From the NCBI GenBank assembly GCA_937975725.1, contig CALJUL010000026.1:1-64000 (forward strand): a stretch of 64,000 nucleotides of DNA. Reading direction: 5' to 3'. Both the position numbers and the translations under genes were made by a program. Positions 1 through 8,614 of this stretch are shown here, one piece after another. How positions within the stretch are numbered: the stretch's first letter is position 1; every line of letters starts with the position of its first letter. The notes beneath the pieces were generated by a model. That model saw only the letters and a program-made list of their open reading frames with translations, made no database searches and was not told the origin of the DNA. Source of the stretch: an uncultured Pseudoxanthomonas sp. (GTDB taxonomy: Bacteria; Pseudomonadota; Gammaproteobacteria; Xanthomonadales; Xanthomonadaceae).

Positions 1-1
1 C

Positions 2-409
2 CTGGAATGGCGCGGCCAGCCGATCTGGATCGTCAAGCGCTCCAAGGCCATCCTGGACGCGCTGCCGACGCTGGACGCGCGCCTGCGCGACCCGGAGTCG
101 ACCAACACCGACCAGCAGCCGTCCTACATCACGGGCGAGACCCGCTCGCTGAAGCCGGAGATCTCCGTGCTGGTGGGCCTGTGCACGCACCTGGGCTGTT
201 CGCCCGAGATGGCCGCCGAGATCAAGCCCGAGCCCTACGATCCCGACTGGAAGGGCGGCTACTTCTGCCCCTGCCACAAGTCGCGCTTCGACATGGCCGG
301 CCGCGTGTTCCAGGGCGTGCCCGCGCCGACCAACCTGGTGGTGCCGCCGCACTTCTACCAGGATGACAACACCATCGTGATCGGCCTCGATCCGCAAGGG
401 GGCGCGTAA
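2..409 (+). CDS. petA: Ubiquinol-cytochrome c reductase Rieske iron-sulfur subunit (5' truncated)
   Basis: This is the C-terminal 135 residues of the Rieske protein of the cytochrome bc1 complex; the start and the membrane anchor lie before the window. It carries the [2Fe-2S] cluster that takes an electron from ubiquinol at the Qo site and passes it to cytochrome c1. Both cluster-binding boxes are visible: CTHLGC (about positions 182-199) and CPCHKS (about 268-285), followed by GVPAPTNL. Box II has Lys where many family members have Gly (CPCHGS), which does not touch the Cys and His ligands. The stop is 3 bp before petB, so petA, petB and petC form one operon. Identification is certain; only the 5' end is missing. 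Confidence 0.96.
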   Translation: MEWRGQPIWIVKRSKAILDALPTLDARLRDPESTNTDQQPSYITGETRSLKPEISVLVGLCTHLGCSPEMAAEIKPEPYDPDWKGGYFCPCHKSRFDMAGRVFQGVPAPTNLVVPPHFYQDDNTIVIGLDPQGGA

Positions 410-412
410 GCC

Positions 413-1678
413 ATGGCGAACATCATCACCCGCACCGCCAACGGCGTCTGGGACTGGTTCAACGCGCGCGCGCCGGGCTTCATGCCCGTGTACCGCAAGC
501 ACATGAGCGAGTACTACGCGCCCAAGAACTTCAACATCTGGTACATCTTCGGCGTGCTGTCGATCGTGGTGCTGGTCAACCAGATCCTGACCGGCATCTT
601 CCTGACGATGCACTTCAAGCCGAGCGCGACGGAAGCCTTCGCCTCGGTCGAGTACATCATGCGCGACGTGGAGTGGGGCTGGCTGATCCGCTACATGCAC
701 AGCACCGGCGCCTCGATGTTCTTCATCGTGGTCTACATCCACATGTTCCGCGGCCTGATGTACGGCTCGTACCAGAAGCCGCGCGAGCTGGTGTGGATCC
801 TCGGCATGCTGATCTACCTGGTGCTGATGGCCGAAGCCTTCATGGGCTACGTGCTGCCGTGGGGCCAGATGTCGTTCTGGGGCGCCAAGGTGATCATCTC
901 GCTGTTCGGCGCGATCCCGGTGATCGGCAACGGCCTGACCGAGTGGATCATGGGCGACTACCTGCCTGGCGACGCCACCCTCAACCGCTTCTTCGCCCTG
1001 CACGTGATCGCGCTGCCGCTGGTGCTGCTGCTGCTGGTGGTGCTGCACATCTTCGCGCTGCACGAGGTCGGCTCGAACAACCCCGACGGCGTGGAGATCA
1101 AGAAGGGCCCGAAGGGCAACCGCTGGTCGCCGACGGCGCCCACCGATGGCGTGCCGTTCCACCCGTACTACACGGTCAAAGACGGCTTCTACGTGGGCTT
1201 CTTCCTGATCGTGGCCGCGTTCGTGATCTTCTTCGCCCCGGCGATGGGCGGCTGGTTCCTGGAGCACGACAACTTCACCGAGGCCAACCGCTTGGTGACG
1301 CCCGAGCACATCAAGCCGGTGTGGTACTACACGCCCTTCTACGCGATGCTGCGCGTGGTCCCGCACAAGCTGAGCGGCGTGCTGGTGATGTTCGGCGCCA
1401 TCGCGATCCTGTTCCTGGTGCCGTGGCTGGACCGCGGCAAGGTCAAGTCGGTCCGCTACCGCGGCCTGGCGTTCAAGATCGCGCTGGCCGTGTTCGCGGT
1501 CAGCTTCGTCTGGCTGGGCAAGATCGGCGCCGGCCCGGGCACCGACCCGGTGGAGACCATCATCGGCCGCGTGCTGACGGTGCTGTACTTCGGCTACTTC
1601 ATCTTCCTGTGGGTTTACACCTTCTTCGGGTTCGAAAAGACTAAGCCGGTGCCGGCGCGGGTGACGACGCATGACTAA
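413..1678 (+). CDS. petB: Cytochrome b subunit of the bc1 complex
   Basis: Integral membrane subunit of ubiquinol-cytochrome c reductase. It holds hemes bL and bH and the Qo and Qi quinone sites, and moves protons across the inner membrane. The 421 residues are normal for a full cytochrome b with about eight membrane helices. Paired heme-ligand histidines lie in helix B (MHSTG and YIHMF) and helix D (LHVIA and LHIFALH). The Qo-site motif is PVWY (in HIKPVWYYTPFY) and not the PEWY of mitochondria; PVWY is a known variant of beta- and gammaproteobacteria. It starts 3 bp after the petA stop and its last 8 bp overlap petC, so translation is probably coupled. Confidence 0.97.
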   Translation: MANIITRTANGVWDWFNARAPGFMPVYRKHMSEYYAPKNFNIWYIFGVLSIVVLVNQILTGIFLTMHFKPSATEAFASVEYIMRDVEWGWLIRYMHSTGASMFFIVVYIHMFRGLMYGSYQKPRELVWILGMLIYLVLMAEAFMGYVLPWGQMSFWGAKVIISLFGAIPVIGNGLTEWIMGDYLPGDATLNRFFALHVIALPLVLLLLVVLHIFALHEVGSNNPDGVEIKKGPKGNRWSPTAPTDGVPFHPYYTVKDGFYVGFFLIVAAFVIFFAPAMGGWFLEHDNFTEANRLVTPEHIKPVWYYTPFYAMLRVVPHKLSGVLVMFGAIAILFLVPWLDRGKVKSVRYRGLAFKIALAVFAVSFVWLGKIGAGPGTDPVETIIGRVLTVLYFGYFIFLWVYTFFGFEKTKPVPARVTTHD

Positions 1679-2417
1679 GACTTTCGCCTCTCGCCTAGCT
1701 GTTTTCGCCAGCGGGTTGCTGATTTCGTTCTCCGCCCTGGCTTCCGGGGGCGGCGCCACCCTGCAGGCCGGCAACGACCTGGGCGACCGCGCCTCGCTGC
1801 AGCGCGGCGCGCAGCTCTACATGAACTACTGCTCCGGCTGCCACTCGCTCAAGTACCTGCGCTACTCGCGCATGGCCGAGGACCTCGGACTGAGCGAGGA
1901 CGAGGTGATGGCCAACCTCAACTTCACCGGCGCCAAGGTCGGCGAGCAGGTGCAGGTGGCCATGCCGCACGATCCGGCCGGCAAGTGGTTCGGCAAGATG
2001 CCGCCGGACCTGAGCGTGATCTCGCGCGTGCGCGGCAGCGACTGGATCTACACCTACCTCAAGTCGTTCTATCTAGACGAGTCGCGCCCGCTGGGCTGGA
2101 ACAACAAGCTGTTCCCGAACGCCTCGATGCCCAACCCGCTGTGGGAGTTGCAGGGCCTGCAGCACGCCGAGTTCGGTCCGGCCGACCCGGTCACCGGCGA
2201 GCGCCACGTCGAGAGCCTGAAGGTGACCCAGGCCGGCCGCCAGAACGGACAGGAGTTCGACCGGACCGCGCGCGACATCACCAACTTCCTGGAGTACGTC
2301 GGCGAGCCGGCCGCGCTCAAGCGCCAGAGCATCGGCGTGTGGGTGATCCTGTTCCTGGCCGCGCTGACCTTCCTGGCCTACCTGCTGAAGCAGGAGTACT
2401 GGAAGGACGTCCACTAA
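1671..2417 (+). CDS. petC: Cytochrome c1 of the bc1 complex
   Basis: Membrane-anchored cytochrome c1, 248 residues, which accepts electrons from the Rieske protein and gives them to soluble cytochrome c. An N-terminal signal peptide ends near SFSALA (about residue 24). The heme c attachment site is CSGCH (about residues 54-58), followed by the family-typical SLKYLRYSR. A single C-terminal helix (IGVWVILFLAALTFLAYLL) anchors it to the inner membrane. It overlaps petB by 8 bp and is the third gene of the pet operon. Together with the neighbouring sspA this is the usual arrangement in gamma- and betaproteobacteria. Confidence 0.97.
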   Translation: MTKTFASRLAVFASGLLISFSALASGGGATLQAGNDLGDRASLQRGAQLYMNYCSGCHSLKYLRYSRMAEDLGLSEDEVMANLNFTGAKVGEQVQVAMPHDPAGKWFGKMPPDLSVISRVRGSDWIYTYLKSFYLDESRPLGWNNKLFPNASMPNPLWELQGLQHAEFGPADPVTGERHVESLKVTQAGRQNGQEFDRTARDITNFLEYVGEPAALKRQSIGVWVILFLAALTFLAYLLKQEYWKDVH

Positions 2418-2596
2418 GGGGCGTCGCGCACGTCTTCCGCCACGGCGCCGGCCTCTGGCCGCGCCGCACGGAGTGCCGGGCCGGGGTTGCTTGGCTTTTT
2501 CGGGCGGGGATTGCACACTCAGGGACCGTGGCGACCGCCGGCAAGGGGCTGGCGGCGTCGGTGCGATCGGCGGATTCCGGTCGTCGGAGAGCCTTG

Positions 2597-3232
2597 ATGG
2601 CTGCGAGTCCACGTATGCGCAATACATTGACTTTGTTTTCCTCCACCGATGACGTGCTCTGCCACCGCGTGCGCCTGGTGCTGGCGGCCAAGGGTGTCAG
2701 CTACGACTTGGTGGCGGTGGATCCGCAGAATCCGCCCGAGGACCTCATCGACCTCAATCCCTACCATTCCGTGCCCACCCTGGTGGAGCGCGACCTGGTG
2801 CTGTACGCCGCCTCGGTGGTGAGCGAATACCTGGACGAGCGCTACCCGCATCCGCCGCTGATGCCGGTGGACCCGCTGTCCCGTGCCCGCCTGCGCCTGG
2901 CGATGCTGCGCATCGAGCACGACTGGGTGCCGCAGGTGCAGGCCATCCAGTTGGGCAACAAGCAGCAGGCCGAGGCCGGCCGCAAGCGCCTGAAGGAACT
3001 GCTGACCGCTTCGGTGCCGCTGTTCAAGGCCAGCAAGTTCTTCCTCAATCCCGAGATGAGCCTGGCCGACTGCGCCATGGCCCCGATCATCTGGCGCCTG
3101 CCGTCGCTGGACGTGCCGCTGCCGAAGGACGGCAAGGCCATCGAGGACTACGGCAACCGCATCTTCCGCAACCCCGGCTTCCTGCGCAGCCTGACGGACG
3201 CGGAGAAGAAACTGCGCGAGATCCCGGCGTAG
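2597..3232 (+). CDS. sspA: Stringent starvation protein A (glutathione S-transferase fold)
   Basis: SspA is an RNA polymerase-associated regulator with a thioredoxin-like N-terminal domain and a GST-like helical C-terminal domain; in E. coli it acts in starvation and acid survival. The 211 residues fit the family. Family features are the N-terminal TLFSSTDDVLCHRVRLVL segment, PYHSVPTLV with the cis-proline, and the ASVVSEYLDERYPHPPLMP stretch. The reading frame stays open far upstream, but the ATG at 2597 has a good ribosome site (GGAGA, about 2586-2590) and gives family length. A second ATG at 2615 is possible. It follows petC and precedes sspB. Confidence 0.93.
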   Translation: MAASPRMRNTLTLFSSTDDVLCHRVRLVLAAKGVSYDLVAVDPQNPPEDLIDLNPYHSVPTLVERDLVLYAASVVSEYLDERYPHPPLMPVDPLSRARLRLAMLRIEHDWVPQVQAIQLGNKQQAEAGRKRLKELLTASVPLFKASKFFLNPEMSLADCAMAPIIWRLPSLDVPLPKDGKAIEDYGNRIFRNPGFLRSLTDAEKKLREIPA

Positions 3233-3240
3233 CGCCTGCT

Positions 3241-3263
3241 CCCTTCTCCCGCCGGGAGAAGGG
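3241..3263. repeat. Perfect palindrome between sspA and sspB, copy 1
   Basis: Ten-base arms CCCTTCTCCC and GGGAGAAGGG with a 3-base GCC loop, 8 bp after the sspA stop. There is no T-run, so it is not a clear intrinsic terminator. A related palindrome lies at 3425-3450. Short dispersed repeats of this look are common between genes in Xanthomonadaceae (recalled, not tested here). Confidence 0.8.
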
Positions 3264-3424
3264 ATTTCCAAGGATTTCTTGGCCGAACGCTTCCCGCATC
3301 GGTGGAGCGGCCGACTTCCGTGCGCTCATGCTGCGCGGGACCGAAACGGCCGCTACGGTCGGCGCGAAGGCGCGGCGCATCGCCCGCGCACGACGCGGCC
3401 GTTGTGCGGCACGTATTCCTGTTA

Positions 3425-3450
3425 CCCCTCTCCACCCGCCGGGAGAGGGG
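3425..3450. repeat. Palindrome between sspA and sspB, copy 2
   Basis: Arms CCCCTCTCC and GGAGAGGGG around ACCCGCCG, a diverged relative of the palindrome at 3241-3263. It ends 13 bp before the sspB start, so a folded hairpin would sit close to the sspB ribosome-binding region. The about 160 bp between the two copies hold no gene that I recognise. Confidence 0.75.
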
Positions 3451-3463
3451 CTAAACTGCGCAC

Positions 3464-3907
3464 ATGACCGCTTCCACTCCCCGCATGACCAGCCACCGTC
3501 CCTACCTGCTGCGGGCGCTGAACGAGTGGATCGCCGACAACGGCATGACGCCGCACCTGCTGGTGGACGCCACCCTGCCCGGCGTGCAGGTGCCCGCCAG
3601 CGCGGTAAAGGAAGGCAAGGTGGTGCTGAACATCGCCGAGCGCGCGGTGGTGCGCCTGATGATCGACAACGAGGCGGTCAGCTTCACCGCGCGGTTCGGC
3701 GGCGTCAGCTATCCGGTGTACGTGCCGATCCCGGCGGTGCTGGCCATCTATTCGCGCGAGACCGGCCAGGGCATGGCCTTGCCCGAGGACGCCGACCCGG
3801 CGCCGGAGCCGGACGACGACCACGAGCCACCCTCGCCGGACACGCCGCCAAGCGACGAACCGCCGGCGACGGGCAAGCGTCCTTCGTTCCTGCGTGTGGT
3901 CAAGTAG
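3464..3907 (+). CDS. sspB: ClpXP adaptor SspB
   Basis: SspB binds ssrA-tagged proteins released from stalled ribosomes and delivers them to the ClpXP protease. The 147 residues fit. The N-terminal domain has the family segments RPYLLRALNEWIADNGMTPH and VPASAVKEGKVVLNIAERAV, which form the tag-binding dimer. The last about 45 residues are acidic and proline-rich and end in FLRVVK, which matches the known ClpX-binding tail at the very C-terminus. A second in-frame Met (MTSHRPYLL, 3485) may be the true start. sspA-sspB is a classic pair; here they are separated by 231 bp that carry two palindromes. Confidence 0.94.
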   Translation: MTASTPRMTSHRPYLLRALNEWIADNGMTPHLLVDATLPGVQVPASAVKEGKVVLNIAERAVVRLMIDNEAVSFTARFGGVSYPVYVPIPAVLAIYSRETGQGMALPEDADPAPEPDDDHEPPSPDTPPSDEPPATGKRPSFLRVVK

Positions 3908-3971
3908 CCGCGCGCCACGCGGCGGCGGAAGCACCGGCATACGGGGGCGCTCGCGCGCCGAGAACCGGTGG

Positions 3972-4307
3972 TCAGTGCCGGTCGATCGACGTCACCGAGG
4001 GCATGACCGGCCCTGCGAACGACACCAGTTCGCCCTTCCTCAGCACCAGCCGACCGGTGTGGCGCTCAATGCCGTCGTAGGAATATTCGAAGCGGAAGCT
4101 GCGCTCGAAGCAGAGCCAGCCGTCTTCGCTGCGGCACAGTTTGAGGCCGTTGGCCTGCACGCTCTGGTCCAGCCAGATCGCCCCGGCCGCTTGGCAGGCG
4201 TTGCGGCCGAGCATACCGGCGCGCTCGGCCGCGGCGCGCGCGGCGTTCCAGTAGGCGAAGGCCGCGCCGGCGGCGATCATCGACAGCAGGGTGGCCAAGG
4301 GCGACAT
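3972..4307 (-). CDS. DUF3301 family small membrane-anchored protein
   Basis: A 111-residue protein with one hydrophobic N-terminal segment (LATLLSMIAAGAAFAYW) and a soluble C-terminal part. The segments ACQAAGAIWLDQSVQ, CRSEDGWLCFERSFRFEYS and RHTGRLVLRKGEL match what I know of the DUF3301 family of gammaproteobacteria. Function is unknown; it is probably an inner-membrane protein with its domain on one face. It lies downstream of nadC on the same strand with a 19-bp gap, so it is likely the last gene of the Trm112-nadC-DUF3301 unit. It converges with sspB. Confidence 0.75.
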   Translation of the reverse strand: MSPLATLLSMIAAGAAFAYWNAARAAAERAGMLGRNACQAAGAIWLDQSVQANGLKLCRSEDGWLCFERSFRFEYSYDGIERHTGRLVLRKGELVSFAGPVMPSVTSIDRH

Positions 4308-4326
4308 GCGTCCGCTCCCGGCCGGC

Positions 4327-5193
4327 TCAGGGCGCCGGGCCCAGCTTCATCGACAGGTCGACCGCGCGCACGTGCTTGGTCAGTCCGCCGATGGAAACGA
4401 AATCCACGCCGTCCTCGGCGATGCCGCGCAGTGTGGACAGATCCACGCCGCCGGACACTTCCAGCGGGATGCGGCCGGCATACGGCGCGGCCCTGGCGCG
4501 CCGCACCGCTTCGCGCCGCGTGCCGGCGTCGAAATCGTCGATCAGGATGCGCTCGCAGCCGATGGCCAGGGCCTCGTCCAGTTGCGCCAGCGTTTCCACT
4601 TCCACGATCAGCGGCAGCGCGGGCTGGGCGGTGCGCGCGGCGCGGATGGCGGCGGCCAGCGAACCGGCGGCGCGGATGTGGTTCTCCTTCAGCATCACCG
4701 CGTCGTACAGGCCCATGCGGTGGTTGCGGCCGCCGCCGCAGCGCACGGCGTACTTCTGCGCCAGCCGCAGGCCGGGCAGGGTCTTGCGCGTGTCCAGGAT
4801 GGTGCAGTCGGTGCCCGCCACTGCGTCCACATAGGCGGCGGTGGCGGTGGCCGTGCCCGACAGGGTTTGCAGGAAATTGAGCGCGGTGCGTTCCGCCGTC
4901 ACCAGCGTGCGGCTGCGCCCGGACAGCGTGGCCAGCACGGTGCCGGCGCGCACGCGGTCGCCGTCCTGCGCGCGCCAGTCGATGCGCACTCCGGGATCGA
5001 GCGCGCGATGGCAGGCGTCGAACCAGGGCCGGCCGGCGAGCACGGCGTCTTCCTTGCACAGCAGGTAGGCGACGTCGGCGGTGTCGGGCAGCAGGGCGGC
5101 GGTGACATCGCCGCCGCCCACGTCCTCGGCGAGCGCGCGCGCCACGTCGTCGGCGATCGCCTCGGCCGGCGGCGGCGCGGGGCGTGCGTTCAT
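4327..5193 (-). CDS. nadC: Nicotinate-nucleotide pyrophosphorylase (carboxylating)
   Basis: NadC converts quinolinate and PRPP to nicotinate mononucleotide, CO2 and pyrophosphate in de novo NAD synthesis. The 288 residues are normal length. Visible motifs are ERTALNFLQTLSGTAT, the substrate-binding ILDTRKTLPGLR, and KYAVRCGGGRNHRMGLYD followed by MLKENH. The C-terminal barrel ends with VSGGVDLSTLRGIAEDGVDFVSIGGLTK, which binds phosphate. Its start overlaps the stop of the upstream Trm112-like gene by 4 bp (ATGA), so the two are probably translated together. Confidence 0.96.
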   Translation of the reverse strand: MNARPAPPPAEAIADDVARALAEDVGGGDVTAALLPDTADVAYLLCKEDAVLAGRPWFDACHRALDPGVRIDWRAQDGDRVRAGTVLATLSGRSRTLVTAERTALNFLQTLSGTATATAAYVDAVAGTDCTILDTRKTLPGLRLAQKYAVRCGGGRNHRMGLYDAVMLKENHIRAAGSLAAAIRAARTAQPALPLIVEVETLAQLDEALAIGCERILIDDFDAGTRREAVRRARAAPYAGRIPLEVSGGVDLSTLRGIAEDGVDFVSIGGLTKHVRAVDLSMKLGPAP

Positions 5194-5459
5194 CGCGTGG
5201 GGAAGTCCGCGACCTGCGCGGTGGCGATGGCTTCTTCCGCAAGCAGCACCGGGATGCCGTCGTCGACGCGGTAGACGTTCTTGCGGTCGTGGGTGACCAG
5301 CGCTTCGCGCAGCGGATCGGCCTGCACGGTGTCGTCGGCGCGCTTGACGCCGCCGGCGGCGATGGCGCGGTTGAGCGCATCCAGCGCGCGCGCGTCCAGC
5401 AGCGCCAGCGGCTGGCGGGTCGCGGGGCAGCAGAGGATGTCCAGCAGTTTGCGGTCCAT
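5190..5459 (-). CDS. Trm112 family protein (YcaR-like)
   Basis: A small zinc-ribbon-like protein of 89 residues. It begins MDRKLLDILCCPATRQPL and ends near KNVYRVDDGIPVLLAEEAI, the pattern of bacterial Trm112/YcaR proteins. The eukaryotic relative is a stabilising partner of methyltransferases; the bacterial role is not settled. The frame is open for 44 more codons upstream, but the Met at 5459 fits the family start and avoids running into the purE promoter region. Only part of the metal-binding cysteine set remains (CC near the N-terminus), as in many bacterial members. It is divergent from purE and coupled to nadC. Confidence 0.85.
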   Translation of the reverse strand: MDRKLLDILCCPATRQPLALLDARALDALNRAIAAGGVKRADDTVQADPLREALVTHDRKNVYRVDDGIPVLLAEEAIATAQVADFPTR

Positions 5460-5493
5460 GGGGAGGGATCCGTCAGTCGTTCGGCAAGGAGGG

Positions 5494-5499
5494 TAGAAT
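5494..5499 (+). promoter_or_regulatory. Possible -10 box for purE-purK
   Basis: TAGAAT, 25 bp before the purE start and inside the divergent nadC/purE gap. No good -35 hexamer stands at the right distance, so this is only a candidate. I see no clear PurR-type operator beside it. Confidence 0.35.
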
Positions 5500-5523
5500 A
5501 CGTCTTTGCGACCGAGGACGGCC

Positions 5524-6033
5524 ATGACCGCCACCGTTTCCAGCCCCGTCGTGGGCATCGTGATGGGCTCCCGCTCCGACTGGGAGACCATGCAGCACGC
5601 CGCGCAGAAACTCGACGCGCTCGGCGTTCCCTACGAAGTGAAGGTGGTCTCCGCGCACCGCACGCCGGACGTGCTGTTCTCCTATGCCGAGCAAGCGCGC
5701 GCGCGCGGCCTGCGCGCCATCATCGCCGGCGCTGGCGGCGCGGCGCACCTGCCGGGCATGCTGGCGGCGAAGACGGCGGTGCCGGTGCTGGGCGTGCCGG
5801 TGCAGTCCAAGGCGCTGAACGGCATGGATTCGCTGCTGTCCATCGTGCAGATGCCGGCCGGCATCCCGGTGGCCACGTTCGCCATCGGCAACGCCGGCGC
5901 GGCCAATGCGGCGCTGTTCGCGGCGGCGCTGCTGGCGCCGGAGCACGCGGCCGTCGGCGCGGCGCTGGACGCTTTCCGCGAACGCCAGACCGACGACGTG
6001 ATGGCGCACGACGATCCGCGCCGGCCGCTATGA
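5524..6033 (+). CDS. purE: N5-carboxyaminoimidazole ribonucleotide mutase
   Basis: Class I PurE moves the carboxyl group of N5-CAIR to give CAIR in purine synthesis. The 169 residues fit. Motifs are [14 protein letters not shown] for phosphate binding, VVSAHRTP with the catalytic His, and [15 protein letters not shown]. The frame also opens with a TTG 18 bp upstream, but the ATG at 5524 has a GAGG site 7 bp before it. It shares ATGA with purK: the stop overlaps the next start by 4 bp. PurE and PurK together do the ATP-dependent carboxylation route. Confidence 0.96.
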   Translation: MTATVSSPVVGIVMGSRSDWETMQHAAQKLDALGVPYEVKVVSAHRTPDVLFSYAEQARARGLRAIIAGAGGAAHLPGMLAAKTAVPVLGVPVQSKALNGMDSLLSIVQMPAGIPVATFAIGNAGAANAALFAAALLAPEHAAVGAALDAFRERQTDDVMAHDDPRRPL

Positions 6034-7172
6034 CCACGGTCGGCATCCTGGGGGGCGGGCAACTGGCCCGCATGCTGGCGCTTTCCGGTGCGCCGCTCGG
6101 CCTGCGTTTCCTGGTGATGGACACCGCGTCCGACGCGTGCGCCGGCCAGTTCGCGCCGCTGCTGGTGGGCGACTACCGCGACGAGGCTGCTCTGGCCGAG
6201 TTCGCCTCGAAGGTGGACGTGGCCACTTTCGATTTCGAGAACGTGCCGGCCGAGAGTGCCGAATGGCTGGCCCGGCGCGTGCCGGTCTTCCCCAGCCCGC
6301 GCGCGCTGGCCGTGGCGCAGGACCGGCTGGTCGAGAAGACCCTGTTCCGCGACCTGGGCATCCCGGTGGGCGACTTCGCCGACGTGGCGACGCTGGCGCA
6401 GTTGCGCGAGGAAGCGGCGCGGCTGGGCGGCACCTGCATCCTCAAGACGCGGCGGCTGGGCTACGACGGCAAGGGCCAGTTCCGCATCCGCAGCGCCGGC
6501 GACGTGGATGCGGCCTGGGAAGCGCTGGGCGCGCAGGCCGCGACCGTGGGCCTGATCGTCGAAGCCTTCATCCCGTTCGAGCGCGAGCTGTCGGTGGTCG
6601 CGGTACGCGGGCGCGACGGCGAATTCCGTACCTGGCCGCTGACCGAGAACTGGCACGTGGATGGCGTGTTGTCGGCCAGCCTGGCGCCGGCCGCGGTGGA
6701 CGATGCGCTGGCGGCCGAGGCGCGCGCGCATGCGCAGCGCCTGGCCGAGGCGCTGGACTATGTGGGCGTGTTCGCGCTGGAGCTGTTCTGCCGCGACGGT
6801 CGGCTGCTGGCGAACGAGATGGCCCCGCGCGTGCACAATTCCGGGCACTGGACCCTGGAAGGTTCCGAAACCTCGCAGTTCCAGAACCACCTGCGTGCGG
6901 TGCTCGGCCTGCCGCTGGGCGCCACTCGCATGCTCGGCCATGCCTGCATGCTCAACTGGATCGGCGCCATGCCGGCGGCGTCCGCGGTGCTGGGCGAGCC
7001 CGGTGGGCACTGGCACGACTACGGCAAGGAGCCGCGCACCGGCAGGAAGGTGGGCCACGCCACGCTGCGCGCGGATTCGCCCGGCGATCTGGCGGGCGCC
7101 CTCGCGCAGGTGGGCCTTGCGCTCGACCGGCAGGCGCAGGTGGCGCCGGTGGTGGCGGCGCTGAAGGGCTGA
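6030..7172 (+). CDS. purK: N5-carboxyaminoimidazole ribonucleotide synthase
   Basis: PurK is an ATP-grasp enzyme that makes N5-CAIR from AIR, bicarbonate and ATP, the substrate of PurE. The 380 residues are normal. It starts [16 protein letters not shown] (dinucleotide-like fold), has the ATP-grasp region [15 protein letters not shown], and the metal-binding and signature region [26 protein letters not shown] Met after purE is the only sensible start because it lies in the ATGA overlap with the purE stop. It converges with the membrane-protein gene at 7178-7678, with only 5 bp between the two stops. Confidence 0.96.
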   Translation: MTTVGILGGGQLARMLALSGAPLGLRFLVMDTASDACAGQFAPLLVGDYRDEAALAEFASKVDVATFDFENVPAESAEWLARRVPVFPSPRALAVAQDRLVEKTLFRDLGIPVGDFADVATLAQLREEAARLGGTCILKTRRLGYDGKGQFRIRSAGDVDAAWEALGAQAATVGLIVEAFIPFERELSVVAVRGRDGEFRTWPLTENWHVDGVLSASLAPAAVDDALAAEARAHAQRLAEALDYVGVFALELFCRDGRLLANEMAPRVHNSGHWTLEGSETSQFQNHLRAVLGLPLGATRMLGHACMLNWIGAMPAASAVLGEPGGHWHDYGKEPRTGRKVGHATLRADSPGDLAGALAQVGLALDRQAQVAPVVAALKG

Positions 7173-7177
7173 CGGCC

Positions 7178-7678
7178 TCAGTGCGCGGCGCCGGCCTGCA
7201 GCCGGCGCATGCGCAGTACCAGGCCGATGCCGTAGGCCAGCGAATACCCGAGCAGCAGCGCCGCCAGGCCCAGCGTCAGCGGACTGGCCTGGGCGGGCTG
7301 TGCGAGCACGCCCGAATGCAGGAACCGCCACGCCAGCCGCCCGAGCAGCAGGGCGGTGAGCGCCAGGCCGATCCAGGGATTCGGCGTGTACCAGCCCCGG
7401 CCATCGCGCCATTCCGCGTGCGTGTGCCGCAGCCCGAACCCGCCCAGCACGAGGCCCGCCGCCAGGCCGCCGGCGACGGCCGGCGCGGTGTTCGGCAGCA
7501 TCACTGCCGCCACGGCCAGCAGCAACGTCACCAGGCCGAGCAGGGCTAGGCGGATGCCCATGCGCACCGGGCGCCAGGGTTGCAAGCCGAAGTTGCGGCG
7601 GATCCTGCGATAGGCCACCAGCGCCACGAGGGCGGGCACGGCGTAAGGGATGAGCTGGCTGGAGGACAGGGCGGCCAT
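7178..7678 (-). CDS. Integral membrane protein of unknown function (possible DUF1453/CcdC-like)
   Basis: A 166-residue hydrophobic protein. I count about five membrane segments, for example LIPYAVPALVALVAY, LALLGLVTLLLAVAAVML, VAGGLAAGLVLGGFG, WIGLALTALLLGRLAW and LTLGLAALLLGYSLAYGIGL. The arrangement YRRIRRNFGLQPWRPVRM after the first helix, and HTHAEWRDGRGWYTPNPWIG in the middle, recall DUF1453/CcdC-like proteins, but I hold that loosely. There is no operon partner: purK converges on it from upstream and sodB lies 200 bp away on the same strand, behind its own terminator. Function unknown. Confidence 0.7.
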   Translation of the reverse strand: MAALSSSQLIPYAVPALVALVAYRRIRRNFGLQPWRPVRMGIRLALLGLVTLLLAVAAVMLPNTAPAVAGGLAAGLVLGGFGLRHTHAEWRDGRGWYTPNPWIGLALTALLLGRLAWRFLHSGVLAQPAQASPLTLGLAALLLGYSLAYGIGLVLRMRRLQAGAAH

Positions 7679-7831
7679 GGCGTGGCTAGGTGGAAGGACG
7701 CCGCAGTGTCCGCCGATGCGGCGGCGTTGAACAGTCCCGCGTCGAGGATTCGATGGTGCGGTTCTTCATGTTCCTCGCCGCGGCGCCTCTGGCCGCGGCC
7801 CGCCCGCGGCAGGGCGGAACACGAAAACAGG

Positions 7832-7855
7832 AACGGCCGGGTCGCCCCGGCCGTT
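7832..7855 (-). terminator. Intrinsic terminator of sodB
   Basis: Read on the minus strand it has arms AACGGCCGGG and CCCGGCCGTT around a GCGA loop, then a short T-rich run (CCTGTTTTC). It begins 24 bp after the sodB stop. The same arms and loop occur in the terminator at 13879-13909. Confidence 0.85.
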
Positions 7856-7878
7856 CGCGTTGCAGGCAGCGCCGGGGC

Positions 7879-8457
7879 TCAGCGCAGGTTGCCGGCCACG
7901 AAGTCCCAGTTGACCAGTGCCCAGAACGATTCCACGTACTTCGGGCGGGCGTTGCGGTAGTCGATGTAGTAGGCGTGTTCCCACACGTCGATGGTCAGCA
8001 GCGGCTTGTCCTCACCGGTGAGCGGGGTGGCGGCGTTGGAGGTGCTGGCCAGCGCCAGCGAACCGTCCGGGCGCTGCACCAGCCAGCCCCAGCCGGAACC
8101 GAAGGTGCCGATGGCGGTCTTGGTGAACTCTTCCTTGAACTTGGCGAAGTCGCCGAAGGCCTTGTTGATCAGCTCGGCCAGCTTGCCGGTGGGCTCGCCG
8201 CCGCCGTTGGGCTTCAGGCAGTTCCAGTAGAAGGTGTGGTTCCACACTTGGGCCGCGTTGTTGAACATGCCGCCCTGCGACTTGCGCACGATCTCCTCCA
8301 GCGACGCGTCGGCGAACTCGGTGCCCTCGATCAGCTTGTTGAGGTTGTCCACGTAGGTCTTGTGGTGCTTGCCGTAGTGGTAGTCGATGGTCTCGCCGGA
8401 GATGTGCGGTTCCAGGGCGGTGCGGTCGTAGGGCAGGGGGGGCAGTTCGATGGCCAT
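7879..8457 (-). CDS. sodB: Iron superoxide dismutase
   Basis: SodB turns superoxide into oxygen and hydrogen peroxide in the cytoplasm. The 192 residues match Fe-SODs. Metal ligands are visible as His in the [18 protein letters not shown] region, His in [11 protein letters not shown], and Asp and His in [13 protein letters not shown]. The Gln in [13 protein letters not shown] is the iron-type marker (manganese enzymes carry it at a different place). The gene is divergent from grxD. A terminator follows at 7832-7855. No Fur box is obvious in the 157 bp between sodB and grxD. Confidence 0.95.
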   Translation of the reverse strand: MAIELPPLPYDRTALEPHISGETIDYHYGKHHKTYVDNLNKLIEGTEFADASLEEIVRKSQGGMFNNAAQVWNHTFYWNCLKPNGGGEPTGKLAELINKAFGDFAKFKEEFTKTAIGTFGSGWGWLVQRPDGSLALASTSNAATPLTGEDKPLLTIDVWEHAYYIDYRNARPKYVESFWALVNWDFVAGNLR

Positions 8458-8614
8458 GGCTCGGGTTCCTTGTGCTAGGCGGGTGGAAGGACGGGCCCGG
8501 CACCGTCGGGGCGGCGCGAAGGCTTACAATGGGCATCCGCGGGCGTGGCCGGCGGAACGGATCGAAAGTGTACCCGACGGTGGTTGCCAAACCGTCAAGG
8601 AAGGAGAAATCAGC

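Noticed and set aside
5506..5523. TTG start for purE
   Set aside because: It adds six residues not seen in the family and the ATG at 5524 has the better ribosome site.
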